From contig NC_055998.1 in assembly GCF_018446385.1 (NCBI RefSeq), positions 73,898,744 through 73,962,743 of the forward strand: a stretch of DNA of 64,000 nucleotides, read 5' to 3'. Each line of letters starts with the position of its first letter. Positions within the stretch are counted from its first letter, which is position 1. The position numbers and the translations under genes are program-made. The notes below the pieces were generated by a model, which saw only the letters and a list, made by a program, of their open reading frames with translations, was not told the DNA's origin and did not search any database. Shown here piece by piece: positions 21,745 to 31,840 of the stretch. This stretch comes from Zingiber officinale (lineage: Eukaryota; Streptophyta; Magnoliopsida; Zingiberales; Zingiberaceae).

Positions 21745-23532
21745 CTAGAGATCAGGCATGCCAATTCCAGCTTTAGCATCGTATGTCTTTTCGAGTACTA
21801 GTTCAACTGGTGTATCCTTGGGACCAACTGCATAAGATAGTTGAAATATGATAATAATTCAGATCCATTACAAACAGCTGCAAAAGCTATGGATATGGGC
21901 AGACATCAAGTACGTGGGTCTAGCTCCACATTAGGTATTTGAGTTCTGTAGGGTGTTATAGTTGTCAAATAAATATGAAATAACAATTCAATGTTTTATT
22001 CCTCTCAATTGATATGACAATCCATTAACGCAACCAATGGGTAATAAACAACTGAATTTAAGAAAGCAACTTTAGCAATCAAGTAAAACTGAATGTACCA
22101 AAGCTAGGTCTTGGTTTTCGCCTTTCTTTTAGTATTTCAGGACGAGGAATTATAGCTCCAGATGCAGCAAGTCCTCTAGAGACCCGTACTTTAGTTCCGT
22201 CTTCCAGATATTTATACCGCGGTCTTACATGACTTCCTGCACGATAACAATTTTACTTATAAAGAGTAACCAAATTAGGGAATTTAACACAAAATAAAGC
22301 TAATGAGGCAATGTTGAAGAGATTGTACCCAGTAACTGGGTCAAGAACCTGGACATTGGAAACATGAAGGGGGGCTTCAATTGTAAAGATTCCACCCTCA
22401 TGTCCTTGCCCTTGTTTGATGTGTTTCTTCACCTGAAATGAGAACAACACAATCTGATAACAGATAGCAAAGGGTACTAGTACGAAAGATCAAAATTCGT
22501 GAACCCATCATACTACCACATGGAACTATGATGATCATAAATAACATTACTTGTACACAATAGCACTGGAAAGGTAAAACACGTAGAAGATTACACTAGG
22601 CTATGTAGCTTGTTAATTCACAAAGGTGGCCTTGGAATATTAATAGCTTTTAGAATAGTGTAAATAACATGTTAACAAGAAACAAACTTTCAAATGGAAA
22701 TGTAAATTGATATGGAAATTATGGAAGGCATATGGGAAATGAATCCTACTCCTGTATGAAAAGTACAAGCAATAACCTTGAACAAGCCTTCAGATGATTA
22801 TGTCAAATTATGGAGACCAATGCACGATTTGGAAAAACTAATACAAACAAGAGAATACCATATTTCACTTTTCCACTTCACTAAATCATTATAAAGTATA
22901 AAATGATTATGCAGAACTCCAGATTGTTCTAGATAGAAACTTCAACTATCAACAACCTATGCGGAATGAATGAAAAGTAGAATAAAATGTCAGTTTAGCT
23001 GAATCATGAAGAACTTCTAAATTTCTGAAGAAATGTGTACCGATTCAACATCTCATATAGATTTTTCAGTAGATTAATGTAATCTCTGACAACTGATCTC
23101 AACTAAATAAATAACAAACACTTTAATTTAACAACCAGTGCGTTGATTCAATGCTTGATACAGCCCTGATGAGGTGATTGGTCTTAGATTCATGATATAA
23201 CTACTGCACCAATACAGTCCATATATGGAATCTTTTAGGCAAAAATCACTTCAATTTAGCAAAATAAGTGGTGTATAAAGTCAGAGAACAGACCAAAATT
23301 TTCCCTTCAACAATGACTATGTTCTGAGATCTAATGACACGTTTGATGATACCTGTCTCACCCTTATCCTTGCCTCTTATGATCATGACCTACAAAACAT
23401 TAGCAAAAGATAAAATCATAACTTCAACCAAGGTAAACAATGATACGTGAAAAAGAAAGAATTGAAGATTACGTTGTCGCCTCTGAGGATCTTCCAGTGC
23501 CTGAATAACTTCTCAGCTGCCTTCCACCCCAT
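21745..23532 (-). pseudogene. uL24m: Mitochondrial ribosomal protein uL24 gene copy, five exons, one +1 frameshift
   Basis: Exons 23532-23473, 23389-23294, 22432-22329, 22236-22099 and 21827-21745 have GT-AG introns of 83, 861, 92 and 271 bp. Start MGWKAAEKLFRHWKILRGDN; KOW domain VMIIRGKDKGETGIIKRV; then VKKHIKQGQGHEGGIFTIEA, DPVTG, KYLEDGTKVRV, IIPRPEILK and the end YDAKAGIGMPDL. This is the plant nuclear KOW/L24 protein of the mitochondrial large subunit, usually about 159 residues. The exons total 481 nt, one more than 160 codons. The extra base lies within 22216-22224 in exon 4, giving a TAA at 22214-22212 after about 94 residues. All else is conserved, so it is a young pseudogene or the extra base is an assembly error. 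Exon 1, intron 1 and most of exon 2 recur inverted at 18351-18560. Confidence 0.9.
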
Positions 23533-23939
23533 CCTTCCTTGTGTTGACTGGGCTCTGCCTGTTTAAACCTTTTCCCACCTAAGGTTTAGGTGCAGGAGAT
23601 GGCTCGCGCCGACCTCTGCTAGGGCTCGCGGCAGGAGATGGCGAGGAGAGGGAGAGGATCGTGGAAGGAGATCGCAAAGAGAGGGAGAGGGAGAGCTCGC
23701 GACTTATCGCGAGCTAGGGCCGGCTGAGGGAGAGCTCACGAAGAGAGGGAGAGGGAGAGGTCGCGGTGATGGCTCGCGAAGTGCTCTGCTAGGGCACGCG
23801 TTTGTCCGCGGCGAATTTTTGTTCTCGCCCTTTACACGGAAAAAACAAGGGAAATGTTTTGTTTTTTTTTTTTTGTCAGCTCGCGTATGACATGGACTAA
23901 ACTGCACCGATGCCGCAGTATAAGCACCGCAGGCTAACA

Positions 23940-23947
<8 letters not shown>
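23306..23947. repeat. Right terminal inverted repeat
   Basis: Inverted partner of 17965-18560. From the outside in: GCTAACATCTCTG end, GC-rich GAGAGGGAGAG/CTCGCG repeats (23600-23810), uL24m 5' leader (CACCTAAACCTTAGGTG with TTTAAAC nearby), exon 1, intron 1, most of exon 2. Confidence 0.85.

Positions 23948-24004
<57 letters not shown>
23948..24004. repeat. (TA)n microsatellite, right of TIR element
   Basis: 57 bp of TA repeat; the counterpart of 17915-17964. Confidence 0.95.
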
Positions 24005-24008
<4 letters not shown>

Positions 24009-25290
24009 ACTGTTGCATTTGGTGGATCATATCATGGCAGACATGTCAACGATCAATTCTCCCTTGCGGTCGAGAGAGTCGTTGACCAGGGCCGCATCCT
24101 CGGCCACTCGACAGAGTGGTAGCTGGAGTTGATGCCGCTTGTCCTGTCGTGTCGCACTCGGCCACTTGCAGTTGGTGGTAGCTAGAGTTGCGAGCAGCAG
24201 AGACCCCCTTCGTTGTGTAGCTAGTTAGCTACTCAGCACCTGTCCATCCGGTCACTCGAGAGTAGTGGAGGCCTTTGGGTGGTACAGTTGTCATCGATCC
24301 GGCCTCTCGACCATACAGGGCTCGTGGTGCAGAGAGGTGGGTGGGGTGACCATCCGTGCATACGCTGTTATTATGCCTGCTTTGGCTGCTGCTGTTTACA
24401 TATGCTGTTATTGCTTACTTATGTTGCTGTGGTATATTTAAGCTACCGTCATTTCTTGCTGTTGTTCACTTATATTGATATGCTGTCTTATGTTGAGATA
24501 TACTCTCATTGTAGATGTTTAGACATTGGTTTATTCTTTGGAAATTTGTATATACCTTTCTTATTACCTCTGTAGTTATGTGTAGTATTGTAGCAGATTA
24601 GTACCATTTCTGATCTTCTATACCTAGCATAGGATATGGTTTCAGGTACGAACATTTATTGTGACTTTATTTTAGTATCTGCTATTCTTCTTATGAGGCT
24701 GTATACTGTTGACACTCTCTACTTACATGTTATGTTCATGCACTATCTCTTTCCTTACCCGCTGAGTTCCAATACTCACCACCCCACAAAATGGTTTTCT
24801 TTCGCAATGTAACAGATAGATGAGTCATGGATGCTTGGAGAGATGTCGACTGCCAGTCCTGGGTCCTACGTCACACTCGAGGATAGTTTTCATTTTGGTT
24901 TTGTGATCGTTTGGGGTGGTATATTGATTTTGTGTATTTTGTTTTTCAACAAGTCGATGTGAATTTTGGGTCAAGTCTGTGATGACAGGTATTTTTGTTA
25001 GTGTCATTGTTGGTTTTACGTTCGTATCGTTTTATGTCTTCCGCTGCTGTGTGTTTACGTTCAACCGTGTAGGCTTATTAAACTGCGTGGTTGTATTCAT
25101 TTTTGTCCAGCCGGGTAGGCTGAGTATATTAAAATGTGTGTTATGTTGTTTATATTTTGTATATTTTATATCCAGCCGTGTGGGCTGTGGATTATGTTTA
25201 TATGTTGAGTATGTATGTATTTATTGCTTCAGATTGTCACCCGTACAGGGGAGATGCTGCCGGATTTTTGTCTGGTATGGACTCCTTTGG
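24005..25290 (+). repeat. LTR middle and end (plus orientation)
   Basis: Continues the LTR begun at 16334. Contains CTCGACCATACAGGG, CCGCTGAGTTCCAATACTCACCACCCC, the 'AGCCG(T)GTAGGCT' repeats (25060-25190) and GTCACCCGTACAGGGGAGATG near the end. The same blocks occur in order on the minus strand of 57490-61199. The last ~10 bp of a normal LTR end (GGCGTGACA) are missing at the junction with the inverted head. Confidence 0.8.
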
Positions 25291-25293
25291 AAA

Positions 25294-25704
25294 GTCGGCC
25301 TGGCCGACGGTCGGGTGCGAATCAGGGTAGCGCGGTGTGCCGTTGCGAGAGGGAGAGATGAGAAGACAACGCAAGGGAAGGGGATCAGGAGAGGTTGTGT
25401 GGCGATGAGGAAAATCGGGAAGAGGAGGGATTTTATAAAAGAAGACTTAGGTTTAGTGCAATTAAATCCTAAGTTGATTCCTTAATCAACTTCTACTTTC
25501 GGGTATTCCTAACAGACTTTTATCGGGTCCATTAGTACAACCCCTCTAAATACATCATACGAGCTCCGATTAATTCCAAAAAAATTTCTAAAAAATCCTA
25601 AAAAGTCCGTTAAGGCTATTAGCCTATTAAACCTTATTATTTAATTATTAATTGGATGTCGTATTTTACATTCTCCCCCACTAATAAAAATTTGGTCCCC
25701 AAAT
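25294..25704 (-). repeat. Inverted LTR head with polypurine tract
   Basis: Reverse complement reads ...TTATTAGTGGGGGAGAA then TGTAAAATACGACATCC. This is the 3' end of an internal region with its polypurine tract followed by the first ~377 bp of the 3' LTR. It belongs to a minus-strand element truncated inside its LTR. Confidence 0.8.
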
Positions 25705-25820
25705 TGCGTGTTCTTCCTGAGTTCCAGAATAGATAAGGATGTCGTCGATGAATACGATTACAAACTTATCTAAGTATTATCTGAATACTCTGTTCATGAG
25801 GTCCATGAAAGTAGCTGGAG
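25705..25820. repeat. 116-bp direct duplication, right copy
   Basis: Same RT sequence as 16218-16333, about 95% identical. Here it joins the intact RT N-terminal part to the right. Confidence 0.85.
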
Positions 25821-27307
25821 CATTTGTCACGCCAAAGGGCTACAAACTCATAATGTCCGTATCTGGTCCTGAAAGCTGTCTTGGGTATATCACCTTCTTT
25901 AACTTTCACCTGGTGATATCCCGATCCGAGGTCTATTTTAGAGAACACTGCTGCTCCCTTTAGATGATCAAACAGGTCATCTATCCTGGGAAGAGGATAC
26001 TTGTTCTTAATCATGACTTGGTTTAGTGCCCGGTAGTCTATACACAGGCGCATGCTCCCGTCCTTCTTCTTCACGAACAATACAGGCGCTCCCCATGGTG
26101 AGTGACTAGAGCGTATAAAGCCCTTGTCAAGTAGCTCCTGTAGTTGCTCCTGAAGTTCCTTCAGTTCTGATGGAGCCATGCGGTAGGGTGCTTTGGAGAT
26201 GGGATTTGTACCGGGAACGAGTTCTATCTCAAATTCAATCTCTCTGTCTGGTGCTAGGCTCGGTAACTCCTCAGGGAAGACTGCTGGGTAGTCACATACA
26301 ACTCAGACCTCTTCTAGCTTTTGGTTCTTGTCCTGACTGGTACTGACTACATGTGCTAGGAATCCCGTACATCCTGAATCCAGTAGTTTCTGTGCTTTCA
26401 GAGCTGAGAGAAACTTCTTGGCCTTTCTCTTTGGTTCTCCGATGTACCCAAACTGCACCGCTGCTTCAGGTTGGAATACAACTTTCTATTTACGGTACTC
26501 TATGGAGGCACCGTACTTGATCAGGAAGTCCATTCCCAAGATGACATCATAGTCAGCCATATCTAGCACGATCAGATCACCAAAGAGTTCTATGTCTGCT
26601 ATAATGACTGGCACTGCTCGGAGCCAGTGCGTGGATGCCATGATTTCTCCGGGAGGTAGTGTTGTCAAAAACTGACCATTGAGTACATCTGGAGATATTG
26701 CTTACTTTTCTACAAATGTCCTGGATATATAAGAATGGGTTGCCCCAGTATCGAATAAGACAATTGCACTTTGCTGTAAAATACTGATATGACCTGTAAC
26801 AATTGTCGAAACATTCACTGCGTCCTCTCTGGTTAGTGAGTAGATTCTTGCGTTCGTCATGGCTGAGGGGGCTTCTAGTCTGCCCTGGATGATGCGCGGA
26901 CCATCTAAAGCATCCTGCATCTGGTGCAACTGTGCTAGTTTGCCTCCGTACTGAATCAAATGTGGTGGGGGAAGGCTGGTCTTGTTTGGGCATTGTTTGG
27001 CCATATGCCCTTCCTGGCCACATTCGAAGCATCCTCGTGTGCCCTTGCAACAAACTCCTGGGTGGAATTTCCCACAAGTGGAACACTTGGGATAGCTAGG
27101 ATGTTTACTAGCTGGTCCTTCTTTTGGGTAACTCCCTCGTTTACGTTTGTTACTGGAGTTCCCTTTCCAGTTAGAGTTGTGGCCCTGGTGTTTCTGAGTA
27201 CCTGAGCCTCCTTGGCCTTTGGACTCTGAGAAGGCTTACTTCTGCTTCTTGATGTTGTTCTGGTAGTGCTCGGTGATCAGAGCACTACTTACCAGTTCTT
27301 CAGTGGT
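25705..27307 (-). pseudogene. Gag C-terminus, protease and RT N-terminal part, minus-strand gypsy
   Basis: On the minus strand: a CCHC knuckle (CFECGQEGHMAKQC, about 27035-26990), then the gag-protease spacer and the protease with an intact FDTGATHSYIS active site (26760-26725). A stop at 26703 follows, then the DVILGMDFL region (26668-26486), a linker with a stop near 26304, and RT from 26179 ([20 protein letters not shown]). RT is open to [20 protein letters not shown], then loses about 5 nt (V-V-M-P region), shifting frame near 25855. After the FIDDIL box it reaches the insert boundary. Domains are otherwise well conserved. Confidence 0.88.
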
Positions 27308-28048
27308 TTACGGCCTATGGACGCCGCTGGCCACATTCAGTGCTATTTCCGGCCTTAGCATTTTGAGCATCAGCCGGACTCGCTCTCTTTCGGTGCTGAC
27401 TAGTTCGGGGCACAGACGAGCCAGCCTGTTGAATTTCTTCATGACCTCCTCAACTGAAAGGTTGCCCTGATGAAATTCGGTGAACTCGTCGTAGTGGCGG
27501 TTTGTGACCCGCATATGAAAGAACTCCTCAAAGAATTCTCTTTCGAAGTCGGCCCATATCATCTGGTTCCCTAGGCACTTCGCTTTAATCCTCTCCCACC
27601 ACATACATGCGTCTCCTGCCAGGCAGAAGGAGGCGCATTTCACCTTTTCATGCTCTGGCCAGTCCAGAAGCTCCATCGTACTCTCCAGTGTTTTGAACCA
27701 GGCTTGGGCATCCCATGGTTCACTGGTGCCTGAGAAGTTCCCTGGCTTGATTTTCTGCCACTGGATCAGATAGGCTTCTCTCCTTGCCCCCGCTGCTGGG
27801 GCTACTAGTGTTGTAGGTTGGACTGGTGGAACCTCTGTAACTACTGGGGTTGCTATGTTTGGTTCCGGGGTGCCAGTGGAAGTGTTCTGCTGATTAGCCC
27901 TTAGGGTGGCTATCTCCTGTTGTTGTTCAGCTAGTTGCTTCTGTAACTGAGCCACTACCTCTGTAAGGTCTCGGGGAGGCACTGAGCTGTCCGCCTCATG
28001 CTGGGGCTCAGTAGCTGGTGCCTTTCTAGCTGGGCGTCCTCGTACCAT
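27308..28048 (-). pseudogene. gag, minus-strand gypsy element
   Basis: 246 codons from ATG at 28048 (MVRGRPARKAPATEPQHE...), with a coiled-coil-like LTEVVAQLQKQLAEQQQEI stretch and the gag core (PWDAQAWFKTLESTMELLDW, FCLAGDACMWWERIK, VEEVMKKFNRLARLCPEL). It ends at TAA 27310-27308, just after HRP, where Gln is expected. Downstream gag sequence with the zinc knuckle continues beyond the stop. It is the longest intact gag in the window. Confidence 0.9.
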
Positions 28049-28249
28049 TTCCTAGAGAAGAAGAGGACATACATAACTACTACAATCATGTTTACCTAAC
28101 TACTACTATCATGTTAGATACTATCATATATAAACATGCTTTAGTTATCTATAAACATGAAAGCAAGAAACATAAATAAGGTGAGAGGTATTCTTACTTG
28201 GAAGCTGCAGGTTCAATGCTGATGTGTGTGTGGAGGAAGTATAGAACTT

Positions 28250-28261
28250 GCTCTGATACCA
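28250..28261 (-). promoter_or_regulatory. Primer binding site of minus-strand gypsy
   Basis: GCTCTGATACCA on +, i.e. TGGTATCAGAGC on -, three bases from the 5' LTR end at 28265. Confidence 0.9.
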
Positions 28262-28264
28262 CTC

Positions 28265-30678
28265 TGTAACGCCCCGCCTTCTACTGACTAAACTGTAAGG
28301 CCGGGGGTTACGGTTGCTAAACTATTCTGTGGCTACCACTGATGCATAATGTAAAAAAGGCCGAACTAAATTAAAAATTCTGCTAATTGCTATTAAAATT
28401 GGAATTTATGTTCAAATACACTTTCATTGTTGTACATATGCTAAAGAAGGGAATCTAAACTTTCCATTTGATCAAGGAGCTGAAATCAGACATTTCCAGC
28501 TGAAATGAGACTTCCCAATCGATTGAAGCTGAGACTCGATCGATTGAAAGGGCTTCAATCGATCTACTGATCGATCCAACGTGCTTCTGTACACGGAGGT
28601 CTTTTTTGAATCGATCGGACGTTTGATCCAACCTGGGCCAATCCATCAGTTGATCGATTCAGCAGCTCTCTGTTCACGGAAATTATTTCCCGATCGATCG
28701 GCTGATCGATCCATGGCTAATCGATCAGTTGATCGATTCAGCAGCTCTCTGTACGCGGAAAATCACTCCCCAATTGATCGGCTAATTGATTGAGGGCCCT
28801 CCAATCGATCGGCTGATTGATTGGATCTCTGATTTCTGCGATTTCTGCTGCATTCCACCACTAATCCATATACAATACAAATGTATCAACTTAAAAACAT
28901 CATAAGATTCCTAAGCATGCCATTACTGTCATTGTTCATGGTTTATTGACTGACATCAAAATAACTCGTAGTTTAGCCATAGCATGGTGCATACTTTCAC
29001 AATTCATGACACTTAAACATTCTTAAGGTGCGGAAAAATAAGAATATAAGAAGTTCTAATTCTTTAAACTTTCTAGTCCCCAAGAGTCTTTATTCCAAGT
29101 TTCTTCTCACACACATCTTGACACATTGACCTCCAGCCTCTGCTAATCTATCTTCCCTTTACCTGTATCTGTAGTATAAGGAAAAGGAAACTATAAGCTT
29201 GGGAGCTTAGTAAGAACCATCTACCTCACAAAACATGCATTCGATGAAATCATGCTTTACAAAGATGTTATTTGAAACACATGCTGATATTCATGCTGGA
29301 AATGCTAAATCATGGCATACTGATATATGAGTCATGGCAATCAAATACTGATCATAGAACTATCTTGTTGTATCAATAAGAAAAACTGAACTGATACATA
29401 AGTTGAGCTAAACTGATGCTGGGCTAATGCTTAAACTGAATTGTATTCACATACCTGATTTGTGAAGTTTTGAAAACTATTTTCATAATAGATAAAAATA
29501 ATAATCATGCTGTTGTTGGGCCCGGCAATTGTACTTGCTATGCGCGCATCCCTAATTAGACCCGAGGTAGCTAGTCCCGAATCTAGTAAGGTTTACTAGG
29601 TTATCTAAACCTAAGGACGACTATGGGAGTCCAACCCAAGGACAACTAAGAGTCCAGCATAGTGCCACTGATAAAAGTAAAATACTGATTCATAAGCTGA
29701 TTCATCTTGTCTTGCTCTTACTAGGTTTTCTGAACCTAGGGCAACTGTGGGAGCCTACCCATTGGACCGTAGTCCCATATAAACTGAAGCAAGACTAAGC
29801 ATGCTGTTTAAAATGCTTCTATGCCATTTAACTGAGCTATTAAAATGCCTACTGTAGCATTTAACTGTACTAGTCATTTTATCAAACACTTGGTGTGCTC
29901 TATCCCTCCTCTCTATTAGAGGACCACCTCTAGGCACCGACAGTGTCTAAAACCCCAAAACTGGAGAGGAAAACATGTCTGGCCCATCTAGAGGTGCTCA
30001 AATAAAACCTAAACTTGCGAGGAGGGTCAACTACACCCTACGTGCCGAAAAATCTGCATATGGCTAAACTAAAACATAAAAACATATGATTAACTACTTA
30101 TACTGCAGGTGAGGAGTTACTTACTTCCTGCGCTAGGTTTCTTACAATTCTGATCGCTAGGTTTCCGGAGAAGAAGATCTCTTCGGTGATCTTCTTTCGT
30201 CTACGCGTTCTTCCCGCGGAGAGGAGCGTTCTCGTATCTGGGTCGTCGCCAGGAGGTGCTCCTACGACCCTAGGGATGGAACCCTAGGTCCCTTGGGGCT
30301 TGGTGTGCTGAAAGGGTGAGGAAGAGGGAGAGGGCGGCGATTGAGGGTGAGGGTGAGGAAGAGTTGTCGATCCAAAATAATAAATCCTCACTTAAATTTC
30401 CTATTTACACAAAGTGATTAATACGACCCAACTAACTCATAAATATAATTTCTCTTCTCTTCTTTCAGCACACCCCTGCTGGGGCCACTTGGTTACTAAA
30501 GTCATGCTATAAGTTGTAGGGTCTAATAGGTCGCAGGTTCAATTCCCGCTTAGGCTATTTTACGTTTTATTTAATTTTGCTATTTCTGCTACTTCAAAAA
30601 TTCCGTAAAAATATTCTAAAATTCTAGAAAAATAATAGGATATTTCTAAAATTTATTTGAGAATTTTCGGGCGTTACA
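28265..30678 (-). repeat. 5' LTR of minus-strand gypsy
   Basis: 2,414 bp, TGTAACGCCCCGCC...GGGCGTTACA on +. Pairs with 11478-13911, including the ATCGAT-rich block (28515-28830). Followed directly by the TSD CCCGG. Confidence 0.93.
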
Positions 30679-30683
30679 CCCGG
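30679..30683. repeat. TSD CCCGG, right copy
   Basis: Matches 11473-11477. Confidence 0.9.
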
Positions 30684-31195
30684 GAGGTACCCGGGCGCCC
30701 CGAGGTGAAATTTTATCCCCAACGTCGTTGTGCCACATGGAGTTCGCTGGTTGGCTCGACTACGTCATGGTCGAGGCACCCTGAAGGTTCCAGGCGCCCC
30801 GAACCTCCTATATAAGGAGGGCCAAGGCTGAAGCTCCAACAACAACTAAGAATCCGCTCTTTTGTGCTCTTGCGACGCTGTGAAAAGTTCTCCTACAAGT
30901 GCCAGTTTGTTTTTAACTTTTATTTTATTGTCGGTTCTTTCTTCTCTAATTTATTCTGTACTTAATCTTGTAATAATCTTTCAAATTAATTAGTGATTAC
31001 CCATCAAAAACCCCCTTGTGTACGGGCCTTGGAGTAGGAGTCGCTAAAGGCTCCGAACCAAGTAAAAGAACTTGTGTTAGCCTTGCTCTTCCTTTCCTTA
31101 CTCTTTTTCCGCTGCTTAACTCTTTACGAAGATTTTTTTAATTCGATATTCCCCCCCCCCCCCCCCCCCCTCCATCGATTCTTCACGATCCAACA
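30684..31195 (+). repeat. Sirevirus-like 3' LTR, second half
   Basis: Continues the LTR from 11477: GC-rich GGGCGCCCCGAGG block, TATATAA box at 30809-30815, leader with CAACAACAACTAAG, CCTTGGAGTAGGAGTCGC, CCGCTGCTTAACTC, a 20-C run (31151-31170), end GATCCAACA at 31195. Confidence 0.82.
30809..30815 (+). promoter_or_regulatory. LTR TATA box
   Basis: TATATAA in the context CCTCCTATATAAGGAGGGCC, itself a near-palindrome (CCTCCTATA / TATAAGGAGG), upstream of the leader in the expected U3/R position. Confidence 0.65.
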
Positions 31196-31840
31196 TATAT
31201 AATCAACGCACATCAGCTCATGCGGAGGTGCCTTCCAAGCGCTTGAAGGCACCTTGGATGTTGGATAGAATGCCCATTCCATGAGCTGAAGGCACCTTTG
31301 GGTGGATAAACAACACATACAGTGGAGGTTATCGACACCAAGAATTTGGGGATAACTATCCTAGCTGGAGGCACCTTCATTGAAATTGAAGGTGCTTTCA
31401 ACAGTCCATAAAAGGACTCCTTGACCAGATGCTCAATATAATAAATTCTTATGATCTATCAATTGTGCGCTACTCCAAAGACAAGTCCATGAAGCCATAA
31501 CACTGCTCCAACAACTAAAAGTTCCCATCTACAACTCTCTAACGTCGGTATCGTTTACTGTTATAGCACTTAATTTATTCCATTATAATTTATTGTACTT
31601 GTCTTTGTAAATTGATGGATTGATAGTGAATTATCCAAAGTAAATACTCAATGAGTGTGGACCTTAGAGTAGGAGTTGTCACAGACTCCAAACCAAGTAA
31701 AATCAACTTATGTCATTGTTTTGTTGATCTCTTTATTTCCGTTGCGTGTTATTCTCTATTTTTTTTTAAAAATGTGAAAAAGTCACTAGTGCTATTCCCC
31801 CCCCCCCCCCCCCCTTCTTTTAGCATGTCTCGATCCTACA
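31196..31840 (+). repeat. Degenerate Sirevirus-type LTR fragment
   Basis: Contains GGACCTTAGAGTAGGAGTTG, CTCCAAACCAAGTAAAATCA, TTTATTTCCGTTGCGTG, a 17-C run (about 31798-31814) and an end CTCGATCCTACA, all matching the 3' half of the younger LTR at 30684-31195. GGAGGTGCCTTCCAAGCGC-type repeats lie at 31225-31400. It abuts the truncated copia integrase at 31841. Confidence 0.7.

Larger units (their letters stand above)
17965..23947. mobile_element. Foldback/long-TIR element carrying host gene pieces
   Basis: 5,983 bp between two (TA)n tracts. Both ends read inward (TA)C-[AC]AGAGATGTTAGCC and continue as an inverted repeat of about 0.6 kb (17965-18560 against 23947-23306). No transposase is visible. 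Cargo: + strand exons of an unnamed conserved plant gene and a minus-strand uL24m gene copy. The TIRs include the uL24m promoter region, exon 1, intron 1 and most of exon 2. A Mutator-like or other TIR transposon, or a Micron-like element that inserts in TA repeats, are possible classes. A Helitron is unlikely because of the TIRs. Confidence 0.75.
16334..25704. mobile_element. Composite insert: LTR with opposite-facing heads
   Basis: From the left: a gypsy-type LTR head on + (TGTAAAATATGAC..., 16334), its middle up to a (TA)n tract, a nested TIR element (17965-23947), the rest of the LTR (24005-25290, ending near ATGGACTCCTTTGG). Then, joined directly, comes an inverted copy of the same LTR head (25294-25670) with its polypurine tract (25671-25704). 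The LTR middle and end match the solo LTR at 57490-61199 in order. The insert is flanked by a 116-bp duplication, not 5 bp, so it did not arrive by simple integration. Confidence 0.8.
11478..30678 (-). mobile_element. Second Tekay-type gypsy element, minus strand, nested in Sirevirus-like LTR
   Basis: 3' LTR 11478-13911, pol fragments 13947-16333 and 25705-27300, gag 27308-28048, primer site 28250-28261, 5' LTR 28265-30678. A 5-bp TSD (CCCGG) flanks it. The internal region is split in RT by a composite insert at 16334-25704. Sample LTR comparison (first ~170 bp of each) shows about 7 differences, mainly transitions. The polyprotein is broken and key residues are lost, so it is non-autonomous. 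Confidence 0.93.
8289..31195 (+). mobile_element. Sirevirus-like (Ty1/copia) element, 3' part, with nested insertions
   Basis: Internal sequence (8289-10843) ends in an AAAAAGGGGGGAGAT polypurine tract. An LTR starting TGTTGGTGCGG and ending GATCCAACA at 31195 follows. The LTR is split at 11477/30684 by a nested gypsy element. The tract sequence, the LTR start and the 'CCGCTGCTTAACTC...poly-C' end are typical of plant Sireviruses and their non-autonomous relatives. The 5' part lies upstream, beyond the gypsy element at 1-8288, which probably inserted into it. Confidence 0.7.

Noticed and set aside
17965-23947. Helitron as the class of the gene-carrying element
   Set aside because: Long terminal inverted repeats are present and no 3' CTRR end with hairpin is seen at either TA border.
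24979-25485. 168-codon ORF
   Set aside because: Runs across the junction of an LTR end and an inverted LTR head, with Cys/Val/Phe-rich content from LTR repeats. No domain.
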